A DNA stretch of 47,626 nucleotides from Clostridioides difficile CD160 (GCF_000449425.2 NZ_AVHW01000010.1:1-47626), one strand, 5' to 3'. Shown: positions 24,223 through 33,051, counted from the first letter of the stretch. The notes: generated by a model not told the origin, from the sequence alone. A program made the numbers and translations.

Positions 24223-24624
24223 ATGTATGAATTAAATTTACCAGAATTTATATTAATAGATACATATATACATATGAATAGTATAATCTTCTATGTTAAA
24301 CCAAAAAAGAAACCTTCCTCATGTATATATTGTGGTGGAATAATTTATAAACATGCTTCCACTAAAAGATGTGCAAAAGATATTAATATCGGAAATAAAA
24401 AAGTTACTATCACTATTAATGCAACTCGTTTTAAGTGTCCTGAATGCAAAAGTACATTTACGCAACAATTTGATTCTATAGATTATAGAGATAAGGTTAC
24501 TAAAAGACTTATCGACCATGTAATACTAGAAGCTAGAAAAAAACCTTTAGAACAAATAGTTTTTGAAACTGGTTTATCTATAACTACAGTTAAAAAGTTA
24601 GTTAACCATCAGAATCTATTTTAA
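24223..24624 (+). CDS. Free-standing ISL3 transposase zinc-finger/HTH domain
   Basis: The 133-residue product contains the N-terminal module of ISL3-family (IS204/IS1001/IS1096/IS1165) transposases. It has SSCIYCGG, a spacer, and FKCPECKSTFTQQFDSIDYRD, followed by a helix-turn-helix (LEQIVFETGLSITTVKKLVNHQ). The DDE catalytic domain that would follow is absent and the frame ends normally. TAGGAGA precedes the ATG and a strong terminator follows. It therefore seems to be an intact gene for a DNA-binding protein rather than a broken transposase. It is one of only two plus-strand genes. Confidence 0.75.
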   Translation: MYELNLPEFILIDTYIHMNSIIFYVKPKKKPSSCIYCGGIIYKHASTKRCAKDINIGNKKVTITINATRFKCPECKSTFTQQFDSIDYRDKVTKRLIDHVILEARKKPLEQIVFETGLSITTVKKLVNHQNLF

Positions 24625-24630
24625 GCGCAT

Positions 24631-24679
24631 AAAAGCTTCACATTAATTATTTATATTACTTAATCAATGTGAAGCTTTT
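24631..24679. terminator. Bidirectional terminator between convergent genes
   Basis: Arms AAAAGCTTCACATT (24631-24644) and AATGTGAAGCTTTT (24666-24679). It sits between the ISL3-type gene (+) and the recombinase gene (-) and suits both directions. Confidence 0.75.
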
Positions 24680-24723
24680 AAAATGTCATTTATTAGGTCA
24701 ATTAAACGTACATTCGTTCTCTT

Positions 24724-25839
24724 TTAGTTAGCTTTAAATAAATTTGTTGAAATTGTATCTGAAGCTTCTTTATCCATTTCCTTGAGAACATGTGAATATA
24801 CATTTAATGTTGTATTAACATTAGAATGTCCAACTCTTTCAGAAATTACTTTTATAGGAACTTTAGAATTCATTAACAATGTTACATGAGAATGTCTTAA
24901 GTCATGAAATCTAATGTGTGGTAATTCATTATTTTTTAAAAAACGTCTAAACTTTTTACTTATTACATCTTCAGCTATAGGGTTGCCAAGTTTATCAAAG
25001 AAAATTAAATTATATTTATTCTTTGTATTACTTTTCAATAACCTTTTCATTTGTTCTTTTTTATACTGCTTTAATAATATCATAACTTCTACTGGAACAA
25101 ATACACTTCTATTAGAACTTTCTGTCTTTGGCTCTTTCAAAATAACAGCTCCTTTTACTCTGCTTGTTATTTTATTTATTAAAATTGTATTTTCATCAAA
25201 ATTAACATTATCCCAGGATATACCCAAAATTTCAGATAATCTAAATCCTAGACCAATTGCTAAATTTATTGCTAATCCTAATTCTCTATTTCCTTCTTTA
25301 CACATATCTAATAGATTAATCATTTGCTCTTTATCATATATATCATTTCTAAATTTTTTAGCTCTTGGTATATCTATATCCTCTACAATATTTTCTCTAA
25401 TTAGTTTAAGTTTATATGCCCTTTTAATAACTAATCTTAATATATTTAAATGTATCCTGATGCTTTGAGGATTTAATGTTTTTACCAATGAATCAATGTA
25501 ATTTTGTATATGAATCACTTTTAAATCTTGTAACCTGTATTGGCCAAGTTCTTTCAGTATATATTTTTTACTTATTCTAAGGTACTTATCATATGTGCTC
25601 AAAGAAATATTTTCTCTATGTTTTTCAAGAAAATCTAATAAAAATTCTTCTAATGTAATCTCATTTGGGACTAATACATTATCATTGTATATTTTATCTT
25701 TAAGTTCAGCTAATCTCCTATTAGCATCTCTTCTTTTTAAATATGCTCCCATATTCTTTTGTTTTCTGTTTCCTAATTCATCCTTATATTCTAAGTAAAC
25801 AATATAATTTTTTGTTCTTTTCCTAACAAAAGCATTCAT
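24724..25839 (-). CDS. int: Tyrosine recombinase (Tn916/phage integrase type)
   Basis: The 371-residue product has the full architecture: an N-terminal arm-binding domain (VYLEYKDELGNRKQKNMGAY), a SAM-like core-binding domain (about 60-145) and the catalytic domain. It carries Arg in GLGFRLSEIL (about 200), Lys in LKEPKTESSNR (about 238), HxxR in RFHDLRHSH (312/315), His in RVGHSN (338) and nucleophile Tyr in LNVYSH (348). ATG at 25839 follows GGAGAGG; a GTG two codons earlier overlaps it. It could resolve plasmid multimers or integrate the element. No excisionase gene or clear att core is recognised beside it. Confidence 0.88.
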   Translation of the reverse strand: MNAFVRKRTKNYIVYLEYKDELGNRKQKNMGAYLKRRDANRRLAELKDKIYNDNVLVPNEITLEEFLLDFLEKHRENISLSTYDKYLRISKKYILKELGQYRLQDLKVIHIQNYIDSLVKTLNPQSIRIHLNILRLVIKRAYKLKLIRENIVEDIDIPRAKKFRNDIYDKEQMINLLDMCKEGNRELGLAINLAIGLGFRLSEILGISWDNVNFDENTILINKITSRVKGAVILKEPKTESSNRSVFVPVEVMILLKQYKKEQMKRLLKSNTKNKYNLIFFDKLGNPIAEDVISKKFRRFLKNNELPHIRFHDLRHSHVTLLMNSKVPIKVISERVGHSNVNTTLNVYSHVLKEMDKEASDTISTNLFKAN

Positions 25840-25997
25840 TAGCACCTCTCCAATTTTATCGTGGAATATTTATATTAATATTATATCATACACATTAATC
25901 TTTCACGATATATCTCTTCTTTACCAATAATAACATTATTTTTAAATTAACACCTTACCCAAATTCCATAAATATAGTTCCAATCATAAATTACTCC

Positions 25998-26858
25998 TTA
26001 ATCTATAGGAATAGCAGTCTTTTCAATCCTTATAGCTCCATCTGGCATTGCATATCTTGCAACTTCCATAAAATCACAATAGACTTCCATATAATCATCA
26101 CATTTCATTATCAAAGCATCTATAAATTGTTTTTCGCCTGTTGTTTTTGCTTTTTCAAATAGCTCTTCTATTTTTTTATTTTTATTCTTTTTCTTTTCTT
26201 CCTCTTCAGTTCTTAATTTATCAAGAATTTCTTTAGCTGATTCATGTAATATTATTAAATCAGATTTATTTAATTTATAAAATCGATATGTTATATAATC
26301 TACATACTGGTAATGGGTAAAAAAATCATTTAAATCAATTTTTGATTTATGGATGTCATCTAACATAGAATTTATTCCAGAATATATTTCATTGTAACAG
26401 ACTAAGTACTTATTAGTTCCTTTTAAAAGAAACTCAGTATCATTTGGCATTTCATCAAAAGACATTTTTTTATATGTCTCATGCTCTTCTTCATAAGTTT
26501 CATTTTCTTCTATGACTTCTTCCTCTTCTTTTTCTGGTGAATATCTTGAAACCAATTCATTAGTAAAAAACTTTATAAAGTTATTTACTGTTTCTGAACT
26601 AGTTTCTTGAAAAAGAAATTCTTCATAAGTACAATCATAATAAAGTTTAGCTATAGAAATATCACCATCATTTTTTAGTAATCTAGCAATTTTAGAAACT
26701 CCTAAACCTTTTCCTTTACCAATTCCAAAATCATTATTTTCAATTAGTTCTTCAATGTCAATTAATTCAGGTATTTTATTTATATAAATCCTCTTATCAT
26801 TTCCTTTTTCCCAAAGTTTATATTCTTCAAGTAAAGCTTCCTCTAGCAAATTTTCCAT
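25998..26858 (-). CDS. Acidic helical protein, unknown
   Basis: The 286-residue product is very acidic in the middle (EKEEEEVIEENETYEEEHE) with a lysine-rich helix (EEEEKKKNKNKKIEELFEKAK). The N-terminal part includes FGIGKGKGLGVSKIARLLKNDG, which looks like a small HTH-type helical region. GGAGG precedes the ATG. A strong promoter at 27011-27039 leaves a leader of about 150 nt. The gene lies between the recombinase and the segregation genes. A DNA-binding partition or regulatory role is possible but not shown. Confidence 0.6.
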   Translation of the reverse strand: MENLLEEALLEEYKLWEKGNDKRIYINKIPELIDIEELIENNDFGIGKGKGLGVSKIARLLKNDGDISIAKLYYDCTYEEFLFQETSSETVNNFIKFFTNELVSRYSPEKEEEEVIEENETYEEEHETYKKMSFDEMPNDTEFLLKGTNKYLVCYNEIYSGINSMLDDIHKSKIDLNDFFTHYQYVDYITYRFYKLNKSDLIILHESAKEILDKLRTEEEEKKKNKNKKIEELFEKAKTTGEKQFIDALIMKCDDYMEVYCDFMEVARYAMPDGAIRIEKTAIPID

Positions 26859-27010
26859 CTTATAACCTCCATTTTATCAATATTAAATATTGTTCTTTGC
26901 TATAATTAGTGACTATTACTCCTTTTAATACCTTCTGTTTATATATTTCAAAAGTTGTAAAACTTTATTGTGTATAAATCTTTATTTATATTTTACATTT
27001 CTTTTGTTGA

Positions 27011-27039
27011 ATTATAGACTGTCTAAAATTATAAGTCAA
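27011..27039 (-). promoter_or_regulatory. Consensus promoter for the gene at 25998-26858
   Basis: -35 TTGACT (27034-27039), 17-nt spacer, -10 TATAAT (27011-27016) on the minus strand. It lies just downstream of the terminator of the short RNA unit at 27074-27211. Confidence 0.7.
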
Positions 27040-27073
27040 GATGCTATTAAATAATAATATTTTATATAAATAA

Positions 27074-27211
27074 CAAAAAAAAGAATGCATAATAAGTTAT
27101 TAAACTTCATACATTCTTTTTAGAAGAAGGATTAAACATAAAAAAAATGGCATTTCATAGACCAGTTTTTTAGTTTTAAATAATTATAGTTTATATATTT
27201 TTAATTTTCAA
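27074..27211 (-). ncRNA. Short RNA unit like those of the 7-8.7 kb array (second)
   Basis: -35 TTGAAA (27206-27211), 17-nt spacer, -10 TATAAT (27183-27188); start near 27176. It ends in a terminator at 27075-27121 (AAAAAGAATG / CATTCTTTTTTTTT in minus-strand RNA), giving about 103 nt. No ORF with a ribosome site. The sequence around the -35 (TTTAACTTGAAAATTA) is shared with the next unit upstream. Confidence 0.65.
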
Positions 27212-27252
27212 GTTAAATCACTTTTTTTAAATAAAATACTTTTTAATTTAAT

Positions 27253-27400
27253 CAAAAAATAGAAATGGAATATGTCTGTAAACATATTCCATTTCAAGTA
27301 AAGAGTTAAATTATCTAAAATTAATTCTATTTTTATTTTGATTATAACAGGATGTCTTAGAACTTGTTATAAGTATATTTCAAACAACTATAATTTTCAA
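27253..27400 (-). ncRNA. Short RNA unit like those of the 7-8.7 kb array (first)
   Basis: -35 TTGAAA (27395-27400), 17-nt spacer, -10 TATACT (27372-27377); start near 27365. The perfect 14-bp terminator stem (GAAATGGAATATGT, 27262-27295) is followed in minus-strand RNA by TATTTTTT; the RNA is about 113 nt. It lies just beyond the stop of the 516-residue gene at 27418. The hairpin could therefore also terminate that operon. Confidence 0.65.
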
Positions 27401-27417
27401 GTTAAAGCATATTTTTT

Positions 27418-28968
27418 TTATAAATTCAAGTCATTCCAACTTATATTTTCGTTAAAGGTCATTAAATTATACTCTTTTTGTAATATATCTATTAAATTTT
27501 TTGTTATATCTATATACTTCATTACTACTAGATTTATTATTTCTTTTGGTAAAAATTTTAATACAATTAATAAATTAGATAAATATATTGGATTACAATT
27601 TACAAATATTTGCAAGGTTCCTATTGAAGCTAGTTTTGTAACTGTATGCCTTACAGAGAAGCTAGTTATACTATTAAACAAGAATATTATTTCCTTTCCA
27701 TTTGCATATTCTTTTACTTTTCTAATAATATTTATCCAATCTACATTTAAAAGAGCTATATCATTGAATACATTAGTTGCTATATATTCACTCTTACCTA
27801 TTTCTTTTACTAAATTTTCTACTTTTACACCTTCTTTATCTAATAATAGAGAATGTTCTCTATCTCTAACTTTAAATACAGCATTTTTAAAATAAAAATC
27901 ATTTGAAAAATCTACTATCAATAAGCTCTTTGTATTCATTAATGATATTACTTCTGGAATTAAATTGCTTAGACTATTGTCTGTACCTGTGGCAAATATA
28001 TGTAATTTAGATTTCATTTCTAATAACTCTTTTTTTTCAGAATCAGGAAACTCAACTTTTGAAAAGGAATTATATTTAGCTGCCATTTCTTGATATTTTA
28101 AAAAGCTTAGTTGTTTAGGAGTAAACCTTTTTATCTCATATTCTAATTTTTTAGTCAATTCCTCTATTATACTATTTGCTTTCATAGTTTTTTCTTTTGT
28201 AGACTCAGCAAGTTCTTCTAATTGTTTTTTTTGATTTTCTATAATTAAAGCTTTATCATCAATTAATTTCTTTATGGTATTATCCATATTTTTTATATTT
28301 ACTTTTAAATTCTTAATTTCTTCTTTTTTTATTTTTAAATCATTGTTTAAGCGATTTATATCTTCTATTTTTAGCTTATTGTCTTCTTCTAATTTAGTTA
28401 TGTCTATTTTTAATTGTCCAGCTTCTTTAATCTTAGTATTAAGCTTTTCATCATATTCCTCTATTAAAGTTTTATTAAGAGCTATAATTTTTTCTTTTTC
28501 ATCTATTAAAGCTTTTATTTCTAGATTTCTATCTGTTAATATGATATTTTTATCTTCTATTGTTCGTTCTAACTCCTTAATATTTATTTTTAAAATATCT
28601 ACATCTCCGCCTATGTCAGTAAAATTCAATCCTTTTTCTATTTCTCCTATATCTACTTCATTTATATCTATTTTTTCATAAATATTTTCATTCTTTTCTT
28701 CCAAGTTATTACTTTCTTTTTTTATTTTTGAATCATTTATTAAATTTAGCAATTCTTCATCAGTAGTAAACTCTATTATTTCTAATTCTATATCCTTATT
28801 AATATCAATATACTTATTATTTAAATATATCTTTGTATAAATACCATTTTTTCTAGCCATTTTTAATTTTATTTTTAGATATTCAATATTATTTTCTATA
28901 GAATATTCTATGAAATCTCCAAATGGCAATTCTTTTTTATTTAATTCCGTTCCTCCTATTAATATCAT
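27418..28968 (-). CDS. Coiled-coil protein with a ParA/CpaE-like domain lacking Walker A
   Basis: The 516-residue product has an N-terminal ~90-residue domain and a long coiled coil (about 120-280; e.g. DIKNLKVNIKNMDNTIKKL-like heptads, lysine and glutamate rich). Its C-terminal ~200 residues resemble the fold of ParA/TadZ proteins: LHIFATGTDNSLSNLIPEVI, KSLLIVDFSNDF, YANGKEIIFLFNS. The P-loop lysine is absent. AAAGGTGGTG precedes the ATG. It lies 110 bases downstream of the ParM-like gene, beyond a hairpin, so it is probably a partner in segregation or a scaffold. The fold assignment is a judgement by eye. Confidence 0.6.
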   Translation of the reverse strand: MILIGGTELNKKELPFGDFIEYSIENNIEYLKIKLKMARKNGIYTKIYLNNKYIDINKDIELEIIEFTTDEELLNLINDSKIKKESNNLEEKNENIYEKIDINEVDIGEIEKGLNFTDIGGDVDILKINIKELERTIEDKNIILTDRNLEIKALIDEKEKIIALNKTLIEEYDEKLNTKIKEAGQLKIDITKLEEDNKLKIEDINRLNNDLKIKKEEIKNLKVNIKNMDNTIKKLIDDKALIIENQKKQLEELAESTKEKTMKANSIIEELTKKLEYEIKRFTPKQLSFLKYQEMAAKYNSFSKVEFPDSEKKELLEMKSKLHIFATGTDNSLSNLIPEVISLMNTKSLLIVDFSNDFYFKNAVFKVRDREHSLLLDKEGVKVENLVKEIGKSEYIATNVFNDIALLNVDWINIIRKVKEYANGKEIIFLFNSITSFSVRHTVTKLASIGTLQIFVNCNPIYLSNLLIVLKFLPKEIINLVVMKYIDITKNLIDILQKEYNLMTFNENISWNDLNL

Positions 28969-29020
28969 ACTAATAAAACACCACCTTTTTAACTTATATA
29001 TAATATACTTTTAATACAAA

Positions 29021-29054
29021 AAAAAGAGAGGTCATATAAAATGACTCTCTTTTT
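29021..29054 (-). terminator. Terminator or attenuator after the ParM-like gene
   Basis: Arms AAAAAGAGAGGTCAT and ATGACTCTCTTTTT (one bulged base). It lies between the ParM-like gene (stop 29079) and the coiled-coil gene (start 28968), so it probably lowers expression of the latter. Confidence 0.7.
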
Positions 29055-29078
29055 ATTTTCTATTGATATTTATAAATT

Positions 29079-30380
29079 TTAAAGACCAAATTTATAAAGG
29101 TACTCTAATCCTAATAAGTTAGTATGTCTTGGATTTAAACCATTTAAACTTACATCAGATAACTCTGGGTTAGCTTCATGGAAATATTTAATTAAAACAT
29201 CAGACATAGAAGGGCTTATAACTTTTTCTTTTGGAACACCATCTTTAGTTACTGTTTCAATTATTGGTAAAGCTCCTCCACCACATGCTAAAATACCTTT
29301 TATAGACATTAAACTTATATTCAGACCTTCTAACATTGTAGTTACTTTCTTTTGTATCATAGCAGAGTATGATTCTTTTCCTTCATTAATCTCATCTATA
29401 AAATCTATTTTCTTATTATCTCCAATAACAAAAATTCCAGTTTCTAATAAATTTTCTTTTTCTCTTTCAGTTAGAACATGTTTATATTCTGATTGTATAT
29501 CTTTATCTAAAAGTGCTAAAATTGTATTTCCACCTAATTCAAATGTATTTCTACTTCTTTCTACTAACTCTGAATTTAACACTACTAAAACATCTGTTGT
29601 TCCAGAGCCTATATCAATTATTATTACATATCCTTTTTCAAATCTCTCATTTTTATCATTTAGAACTAGTTCCCCCTTATCATTCACTTTATACATAACT
29701 CCCATAAAAGAAGCAACGCCCTCAGCTAATGTAAAAACTCTATTAATTTCAAATTCTTTCTTTAATGCATAAGGAAGCATAGTTTCTATAGATTTTATTT
29801 GTTTTATTTTTTCACATAAATTTTCTCCATATGAATCTTCTTCAATTGGTGGTAGTAATACTCCAACATCAAATGTGAAGTCTATATTTTCAGGGTTCTT
29901 TTTATAATACTCAGATAAATACATAATAGCTTCTTTAAACCCTAATCTTATAGTCCAGTATGTTACATCTTGAGAAGTTTTAGTGTGTAGTGCTGTAGGT
30001 CTTACTGATGTATCACTAAATTCCCTTTCCACTATAAGTCCATTAGCTATAAGTCTAGATTTTTTATTTTCTTCATCAGCTTTTAATTTTAATATTGTTG
30101 AATTCTTATTAAAGTATCTATCTGGTACATTATACTTTTGTGGTAGTTTTACAAATTCATTTCTTTTAAAGATTGTATGAGCTATTGATTTATTTTCATG
30201 TATTACTCTAAAACGACTCTCTGAATTTCCTAAATCTATTAGTAGACCTGCATTAACCTTTAATTTTGGTTCTTCTGAGCTAGGTGTTTCTACTGTTACT
30301 GTTTTTATTTCTAATCTTGACTCTTCTGAGCTAGGCGTTTCTATTATTTCTCTTTTTACGTTTAAATCCTTCATATCCAT
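29079..30380 (-). CDS. parM: ParM/StbA-like actin ATPase for plasmid segregation
   Basis: The 433-residue product has the actin-fold nucleotide motifs: phosphate-1 GLLIDLGNSESR (about 45-56), phosphate-2 VIIIDIGSGTTDVLVV (about 252-267) and adenosine motif GILACGGGALP (about 362-371). FTLAEGVASFMG forms the connect region. Such proteins polymerise and push plasmid copies apart. An unusual ~42-residue N-terminal extension carries a duplicated motif, ETPSSEESRLEIK then ETPSSEEPKLKVN. GGAGG precedes the ATG. No small ParR-type gene is adjacent; the flanking genes are the candidates for adaptor. Confidence 0.85.
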   Translation of the reverse strand: MDMKDLNVKREIIETPSSEESRLEIKTVTVETPSSEEPKLKVNAGLLIDLGNSESRFRVIHENKSIAHTIFKRNEFVKLPQKYNVPDRYFNKNSTILKLKADEENKKSRLIANGLIVEREFSDTSVRPTALHTKTSQDVTYWTIRLGFKEAIMYLSEYYKKNPENIDFTFDVGVLLPPIEEDSYGENLCEKIKQIKSIETMLPYALKKEFEINRVFTLAEGVASFMGVMYKVNDKGELVLNDKNERFEKGYVIIIDIGSGTTDVLVVLNSELVERSRNTFELGGNTILALLDKDIQSEYKHVLTEREKENLLETGIFVIGDNKKIDFIDEINEGKESYSAMIQKKVTTMLEGLNISLMSIKGILACGGGALPIIETVTKDGVPKEKVISPSMSDVLIKYFHEANPELSDVSLNGLNPRHTNLLGLEYLYKFGL

Positions 30381-30424
30381 AATTTTCCTCCATTAATCTT
30401 TTTTCTATAGTTTTAGTTTTTATA

Positions 30425-31042
30425 TTATTTAAATAAATCTACCTCTAAAATATTTGAAGTGTATTTTTGATTTGTTTCATCTTCAAAAGATACTAATATA
30501 GATTTATTTTCTTTTAAATACACATTAGGGTCTTTTTTATTACTAAAAACTAAATAACCTCTCATAACTTCATTAATACTGTAAACATTATTCTCTTTTT
30601 CAGATTTATTTTTTTCTTCTGTTTCTGTTTCTCTTGTTTTTTCTTTTCTAAGAAATTTTAAAAGCTTTGAAACTATGTTTTCAGTATTAGTTTTCTTCTT
30701 TTTACTTTTAATTTCCTCTATTTTACCATAAAATAAATCATCCTCATATAAATAGTAATTTTCTATTCCCAATTCTACATTACTCATTATTATGAAACTT
30801 CCAATATGTTTTTTTATTTTTTCAATTTCTTCTATCACTAAATATAATTCCTTAAGTGTAAAATCAGAAAAACCTTTTATTACAAGTAAAACATGGTCTT
30901 TTTCAGTAAAATATAGCATTTTTTCTTTTAAATCTAAAATATTTAATAATACTGTTGTAGGATATACTCCATTTTTTATAAAATATTTTATAGAATCTAA
31001 ACTTCCTTCTGTAACTAAAATTAAATTATCTTTTTTATCCAT
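30425..31042 (-). CDS. Unknown protein upstream of parM
   Basis: The 205-residue product has an N-terminal alpha/beta part (NLILVTEGSLDSIKYFIKNG; DHVLLVIKGFSDFTLKELY; GSFIIMSNVELG). This recalls the receiver or pseudo-ATPase N-domain of TadZ/CpaE-like proteins. A lysine/glutamate-rich linker (RKEKTRETETEEKNKSEKE) and a C-terminal beta part follow. ATG at 31042 has GGAG 8 nt upstream; the frame extends 7 codons beyond it. It is the first gene of the parM operon and may be the DNA-binding adaptor, but no HTH or RHH is visible. Confidence 0.6.
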   Translation of the reverse strand: MDKKDNLILVTEGSLDSIKYFIKNGVYPTTVLLNILDLKEKMLYFTEKDHVLLVIKGFSDFTLKELYLVIEEIEKIKKHIGSFIIMSNVELGIENYYLYEDDLFYGKIEEIKSKKKKTNTENIVSKLLKFLRKEKTRETETEEKNKSEKENNVYSINEVMRGYLVFSNKKDPNVYLKENKSILVSFEDETNQKYTSNILEVDLFK

Positions 31043-31257
31043 AAAAATACTCCTTTTTTTCAAAGTTAAAAATTATCTTTAAAATATATATTTTTTTCAA
31101 AAATAATTCTTATTATGAATTTCATAATTTTTATTTTAGTTAATGTAATTAAATATGTTAGCATAAAAAGAATATTTATTATATATCATAATATGTATAA
31201 CAAATTTATGAAAATTAATCAAATGTTTTTTATTTTTAATATTTTTTTACATTTAAT
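31043..31257. other. AT-rich intergenic region upstream of the parM operon
   Basis: No gene and no clear repeat array (parC-like) can be seen. A few TATAAT-like sequences occur, but none has a convincing -35. Confidence 0.4.
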
Positions 31258-31656
31258 CTATAATTTCACTTGACTTTCTATATATTTAGTTACAACTTCT
31301 AAAGAATCATATCCAAATGTTGTGAGACAATAACTTCTGCTCCAAAAAAATTCGTTCCACAAAAGTTCTCGCAATTTTGGAAACGCATTTTTTATTTTCC
31401 TAGAAGAAGCTGACTTATATGCATTTATCATTTTAGATATTTCTGTATTAGGCTTTGCCTTGAATGATAAATATATATAATCTACTTCATAGTGCCAAGA
31501 GATTAATGTTACACCATATTTACTAGAAATATCAATAAATAGCTTTTTTAAGTTCTCTGATATAGATTCTTCAATAATGTTTCTTCTCCCTTTTATACAG
31601 AGAGTTAGGTTATACTTCAATAAAAACACTGAACGAGTATTTTTATCTAAATCCAT
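31258..31656 (-). CDS. TnpA-like (IS200/IS605 Y1) protein with replaced HUH motif
   Basis: The 132-residue product follows IS200/IS605 TnpA: LKYNLTLCIKGRR (for the usual VW.TKYR), GVTLISWHYEVDYIYLSFKAKP, INAYKSASSRKIKN, LLWNEFFWSRSYCLTTFG and the Tyr-bearing helix VVTKYIESQ (Tyr about 125). In active enzymes the strand reads DHVHL; here it is DYIYL, so both metal-binding histidines are tyrosines (residues 60 and 62). The catalytic Tyr helix is kept. ATG at 31656 has GGGGTG 7 nt upstream. No TnpB gene and no obvious stem-loop ends flank it. It is either a dead transposase or a repurposed DNA-binding protein. Confidence 0.72.
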   Translation of the reverse strand: MDLDKNTRSVFLLKYNLTLCIKGRRNIIEESISENLKKLFIDISSKYGVTLISWHYEVDYIYLSFKAKPNTEISKMINAYKSASSRKIKNAFPKLRELLWNEFFWSRSYCLTTFGYDSLEVVTKYIESQVKL

Positions 31657-31788
31657 TGAAAACACCCCATTTTTTAACTTGTTACTGATTATATTATACC
31701 ACTTTTTGATAAATTTTACAAATAAATCAAATATATTAAAAATAACTATCACAAATATTAATTTGAGATAGTTATTTTACACATTTTA

Positions 31789-33051
31789 TTAAGGTGTTAC
31801 TGCAAAATATCTTGTATAACTAAATACATCACTTCCTGTTTTTCCTTTTATTCCAGTTGTATTCTCTCTTACTATATCTAAAAAATTATTTTCTACATTG
31901 CCATTTTTACTTCTCATTTCTTTAGATGTAATACTTGAGTATGGAATTATAACATCTGCATAGAAAGTTACTTTTGCTACAACTATAGGTTTACTTTCAA
32001 AAGGTTGATTAGTCATTGGATTTAGGTTTTCTTTATCTAAATCTTTAAGATAATCCGCCTTAGAATTAAAATATCTACCTTCATCTGTTGTTTTTTTTGC
32101 ACCAAATAAATCAGTAAGTAAAACATCATTTTTACTATCATACATATCTATTACTTTATACTCTATTTTGGGAGTTATACCTTTAAATGTTTTTACTGTT
32201 GGATTCCCTTCTGTAGATTCTTTCCCTCTCAGTAATGTAAAAACTCCATTATTGATAGGATTTTCTTCTTCTAAGGTATTCTTTATAGTATCTTTATAAT
32301 ACTCTCCCTTATAAATTCCATTCCCACCTTTTTCAGAGTTGAGATTCCAATTAGATTTATCATATTTAGTTCTCATTAACAAATCCATATTGTTCATAAA
32401 GAGTGTCCCTAAAAAATCTTTATTAAGATATGTAATTCCTAAGCTAATCGGGGTTATGTAATATTCATTTATATCATTTTGCTTTTTATGTGTATCAAAT
32501 CCATATTCTTCATATACATCTTCTTCAACACTTGCATTAACATAAGAATTTTCATATTTAATCCCTTTACTATTTACATTAGATGGTAGTAAATTTGTAC
32601 CTATCTCTGCTATTTTAGGCATTGTATACCACAATAAACCTGTTTTACTTGTATTCCAATATTGTATTGGTATTCTCACATTTCCACATTTTTGTGAAAA
32701 ATCTCTAAACTCTTTATTATCATAAAGTTGTAGAAATATCTCATTTCTATTATCAGGTATCTCTTCTTTTTTATTATAAATAGCATCATATAGAGATAAT
32801 GTTTTAAAAGTACCATCTTGTGATGGGAAATTCATTTTATATGGCTTTAAGTTTGTGTTTATAGAGGAATTAACAAAAAAATCATCTGTAACCTGGGTTT
32901 GTTCTAAAGACATATCTGCTGCTGTTTTAATAAGCATTTGCAATTCTTTAGCATTTTGACCAGCTTTACTTACATCATAAATAGAGGATATTACTATTAA
33001 AAGTAAATAGTTTATAACAAGAGCAACTAATACAGTTCGTGGATTAAACAT
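31789..33051 (-). CDS. Large pilin-like surface protein of the Tad-like cluster
   Basis: The 420-residue product has one N-terminal membrane helix (TVLVALVINYLLLIVISSIYD) followed by a helical stalk and a ~380-residue extracellular region. This is the layout of TadG/TadE-type minor pseudopilins, but no von Willebrand domain or MIDAS motif is present. AAGGGGGG precedes the ATG. It is the last gene of the Tad-like cluster, 15 bases after the next pilin-like gene. No prepilin cleavage site is seen. Confidence 0.6.
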   Translation of the reverse strand: MFNPRTVLVALVINYLLLIVISSIYDVSKAGQNAKELQMLIKTAADMSLEQTQVTDDFFVNSSINTNLKPYKMNFPSQDGTFKTLSLYDAIYNKKEEIPDNRNEIFLQLYDNKEFRDFSQKCGNVRIPIQYWNTSKTGLLWYTMPKIAEIGTNLLPSNVNSKGIKYENSYVNASVEEDVYEEYGFDTHKKQNDINEYYITPISLGITYLNKDFLGTLFMNNMDLLMRTKYDKSNWNLNSEKGGNGIYKGEYYKDTIKNTLEEENPINNGVFTLLRGKESTEGNPTVKTFKGITPKIEYKVIDMYDSKNDVLLTDLFGAKKTTDEGRYFNSKADYLKDLDKENLNPMTNQPFESKPIVVAKVTFYADVIIPYSSITSKEMRSKNGNVENNFLDIVRENTTGIKGKTGSDVFSYTRYFAVTP

